Shown piece by piece: positions 62,537 through 64,000 of a DNA stretch of 64,000 nt. The notes under the pieces are model-generated. The model searched no databases, had not been told where the DNA came from, and was given only the letters and a program-made list of their open reading frames with translations. A program made the translations under genes and the position numbers. The stretch's first letter is position 1; each line of letters opens with the position of its first letter. Source of the DNA: Pantoea sp. Mb-10 (GTDB lineage: Bacteria > Pseudomonadota > Gammaproteobacteria > Enterobacterales > Enterobacteriaceae); the NCBI RefSeq assembly GCF_021272205.1, contig NZ_JAJSDX010000003.1, positions 186,001-250,000 of the forward strand, given 5' to 3'.

Positions 62537-63415
62537 TCAGGCTTTTTTATGCGTTTTTTTGCTGCCAGCTTCAGCTCCGGTGATCGGGTCGATCTGCGGA
62601 TCGGAGGCCGTTCTGGCCGCCAGCGCCTCAACGCTTTTCCGCTGCTCGTCCGGCAGAATAATACTGGCCAAGCCATCACCGCCGTCCACCGCTGGCTGCG
62701 GATCGGCGACATAATCGAAGTTTTCGTCCGAATTCCAGCTGCCGCGAACCTCGTTGCCTTCCGACATGTTGTAATAGGTGTGCGCATACTGTTCGATAGG
62801 CGGCAGTTTTCCGGGTGGGAAATTGTCGCGAATGGCATACAGCGCCTTTTCGAACGAGAGCTGGTGCGCCGCTTCACGCGTCATCAGGAAGCCAAGCGCA
62901 TCTTTGACACCCACGTCATCGGTCACGTTGATTAAGCGCTCGTAAATAATCTTGGCGCGCGCTTCCGCCGCCACGTTTGAACGCAAATCAGCGGTGACTT
63001 CCCCGATGGTGTCGATATACGCCGCAGTCCAGGGCACGCCGCCCGAATTGGTCAGCGGCGGACCGCCACCGTAGAGAATCGAGGTCAGATGGCTATCATT
63101 GCCCGCACCGGTAATGGAGCGATAGAGCTCGCCTTCTTTCTCGGTGCCCTCTGCCAGCTCGCCTTTGGCGCCTTTGTTGAGCATGCCCACCAGCGATCCG
63201 ATGATCTCAAGGTGGCTCAGCTCTTCGGTCGCGATATCCATCAGCATGTCGCGGCGACCGATATCCTCATCGCCCAAGCCTTGGGTAAAATAGCGCATGG
63301 CTGCTGCCAGTTCGCCCTGTGGGCCACCAAACTGCTCCAGCAGCAGGTTCGCCAGGCCGGGGTTCGGTTCACTCACGCGCACCGTATACTGCAATTTTTT
63401 TACGTGTCGGAACAT
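62537..63415 (-). CDS. katN: Manganese catalase
   Basis: 292 residues. Ferritin-like four-helix fold with the di-manganese ligands at expected places: Glu35 (GELAAAMRY), Glu65 and His68 (ATEELSHLE), Glu151 (AAEARAK) and His184 (REAAHQL). It breaks down hydrogen peroxide without heme. Closely related to Salmonella KatN, which lies with yciGFE and is under RpoS control. Here it follows a YciE-like gene by 39 bp, so the two probably form one operon. The C-terminal tail is lysine-rich (GSKKTHKKA). Confidence 0.95.
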   Translation of the reverse strand: MFRHVKKLQYTVRVSEPNPGLANLLLEQFGGPQGELAAAMRYFTQGLGDEDIGRRDMLMDIATEELSHLEIIGSLVGMLNKGAKGELAEGTEKEGELYRSITGAGNDSHLTSILYGGGPPLTNSGGVPWTAAYIDTIGEVTADLRSNVAAEARAKIIYERLINVTDDVGVKDALGFLMTREAAHQLSFEKALYAIRDNFPPGKLPPIEQYAHTYYNMSEGNEVRGSWNSDENFDYVADPQPAVDGGDGLASIILPDEQRKSVEALAARTASDPQIDPITGAEAGSKKTHKKA

Positions 63416-63454
63416 TGCTCACCTCAAAAATGCGTTGTTACACAGCAAGGCGCG

Positions 63455-63970
63455 TTAGCGTTTCGCCTGCGCGTCAGGATCTTCGCTGCGCAACAAGAAT
63501 TGGCTGGTCAGTTCAGGCAGATGCTCAAGCATCCATTTCGCCATCTCTTTTTCCTGCTCACAAATCTGCTTCAACACCGGGACGCTTTCGCTATCGCCTG
63601 CGCGCTCGGCAGCGCTCATCAAGCTGGTGTAACTGGCCAGTTCGAAATTTTCGAAGACATAGCCCGCAATCGCGCCTTTGATGACCTCGTCTTCAGCAAA
63701 CGCGCCACCAAACGCCTGGCCCATCGCCGCCATCTTGCCCATGACATCTTTAACGCTGGAGTGCGAGATATCATGGCGATCGAGAATCACTTCCAGCTTT
63801 GATTGCTGATCGCGCGTCTCGTGGATGTGCTGCTCAATACGCGCTTTGAGCTGCGGATAATTCTCCAGGCGGCTCGCCATCTGTTCGAGCATGGTTTCGG
63901 CTTGTTTTTCCATCGCATGCGCATCGCGCAGCCAGTCGTGATAGTGCGACATTGCAGGGGTCGTCGACAT
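63455..63970 (-). CDS. yciE: YciE/DUF892 ferritin-like protein
   Basis: 171 residues from MSTTPAMSH (AGGAGA upstream); a longer frame from 63,997 is not supported. DUF892 ferritin-like four-helix protein with carboxylate/histidine motifs for a di-metal site (HAMEKQAE, HETRDQQSKLE, ENFELASYTSL, EQEKEMAKW). Stress-linked, commonly next to katN. The promoter, and perhaps yciG or yciF, would lie beyond the right edge. Confidence 0.92.
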   Translation of the reverse strand: MSTTPAMSHYHDWLRDAHAMEKQAETMLEQMASRLENYPQLKARIEQHIHETRDQQSKLEVILDRHDISHSSVKDVMGKMAAMGQAFGGAFAEDEVIKGAIAGYVFENFELASYTSLMSAAERAGDSESVPVLKQICEQEKEMAKWMLEHLPELTSQFLLRSEDPDAQAKR

Positions 63971-64000
63971 TGCTGTCTCCTTATTGCTTCTTGGCAATAA

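Overview
The window reads as a chromosomal segment of a gamma-proteobacterium of the order Enterobacterales, most likely the family Erwiniaceae (Pantoea, Mixta or Erwinia type). This is inferred from gene order and from how closely the proteins resemble their Escherichia coli counterparts; no ribosomal RNA or typing gene is present. GC content is high except in a few AT-rich control regions.

Layout. (1) 1-11,696, minus strand: the N-terminal part of a giant BapA-like surface adhesin that runs off the left edge. It has a prefix domain, a glycine run, a short PGDGGTT repeat and at least 36 Ig-like repeats. (2) 11,697-13,234: an AT-rich stretch with no convincing gene. (3) 13,235-34,294: a conserved housekeeping block in nearly E. 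coli order: speA with a small yqgB-like leader gene, metK, galP, sprT, endA, rsmE, gshB, yqgE, ruvX, yggR, yggS, yggT, rdgB, hemW, yggN, yggL, trmB, mutY, yggX, mltC, speC. Compared with E. coli, speB, yggU, yggM-ansB and nupG are missing at their usual places. (4) 34,295-44,526: a mixed block with a quinone oxidoreductase, a Fur-box-linked ferric-chelate reductase, an AraC/GyrI-type regulator, a cyanide-insensitive-type cytochrome bd oxidase (cioAB plus a DUF2474 subunit) with an FNR-type site, the ytfH/qorB divergent pair, and treF, which appears to start at ATT. (5) 44,527-61,392: an accessory segment of about 14.5 kb bounded by two inverted copies of a complex GC-rich repeat. It carries a GGDEF cyclase, a hybrid kinase/response regulator pair, two MFS exporters, an aldo/keto reductase with its LysR regulator, and a seven-gene minus-strand operon (flavin monooxygenase, two AhpD-fold proteins, polar-amino-acid ABC importer). 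(6) 61,405-63,970: a LysR regulator and a yciE-katN oxidative-stress pair.

How the genes work together. The adhesin and the GGDEF protein suggest biofilm control, and both have an AT-rich palindrome around an AGGGC core just upstream. speA and speC supply polyamine precursors. metK supplies S-adenosylmethionine to rsmE, trmB and the radical-SAM protein hemW. cioAB, katN/yciE and the Fur-linked reductase address respiration, peroxide and iron. The best candidates for undescribed biology are the composite inverted repeat, whose two arms are themselves inverted relatives, and the monooxygenase/AhpD/ABC operon it encloses.
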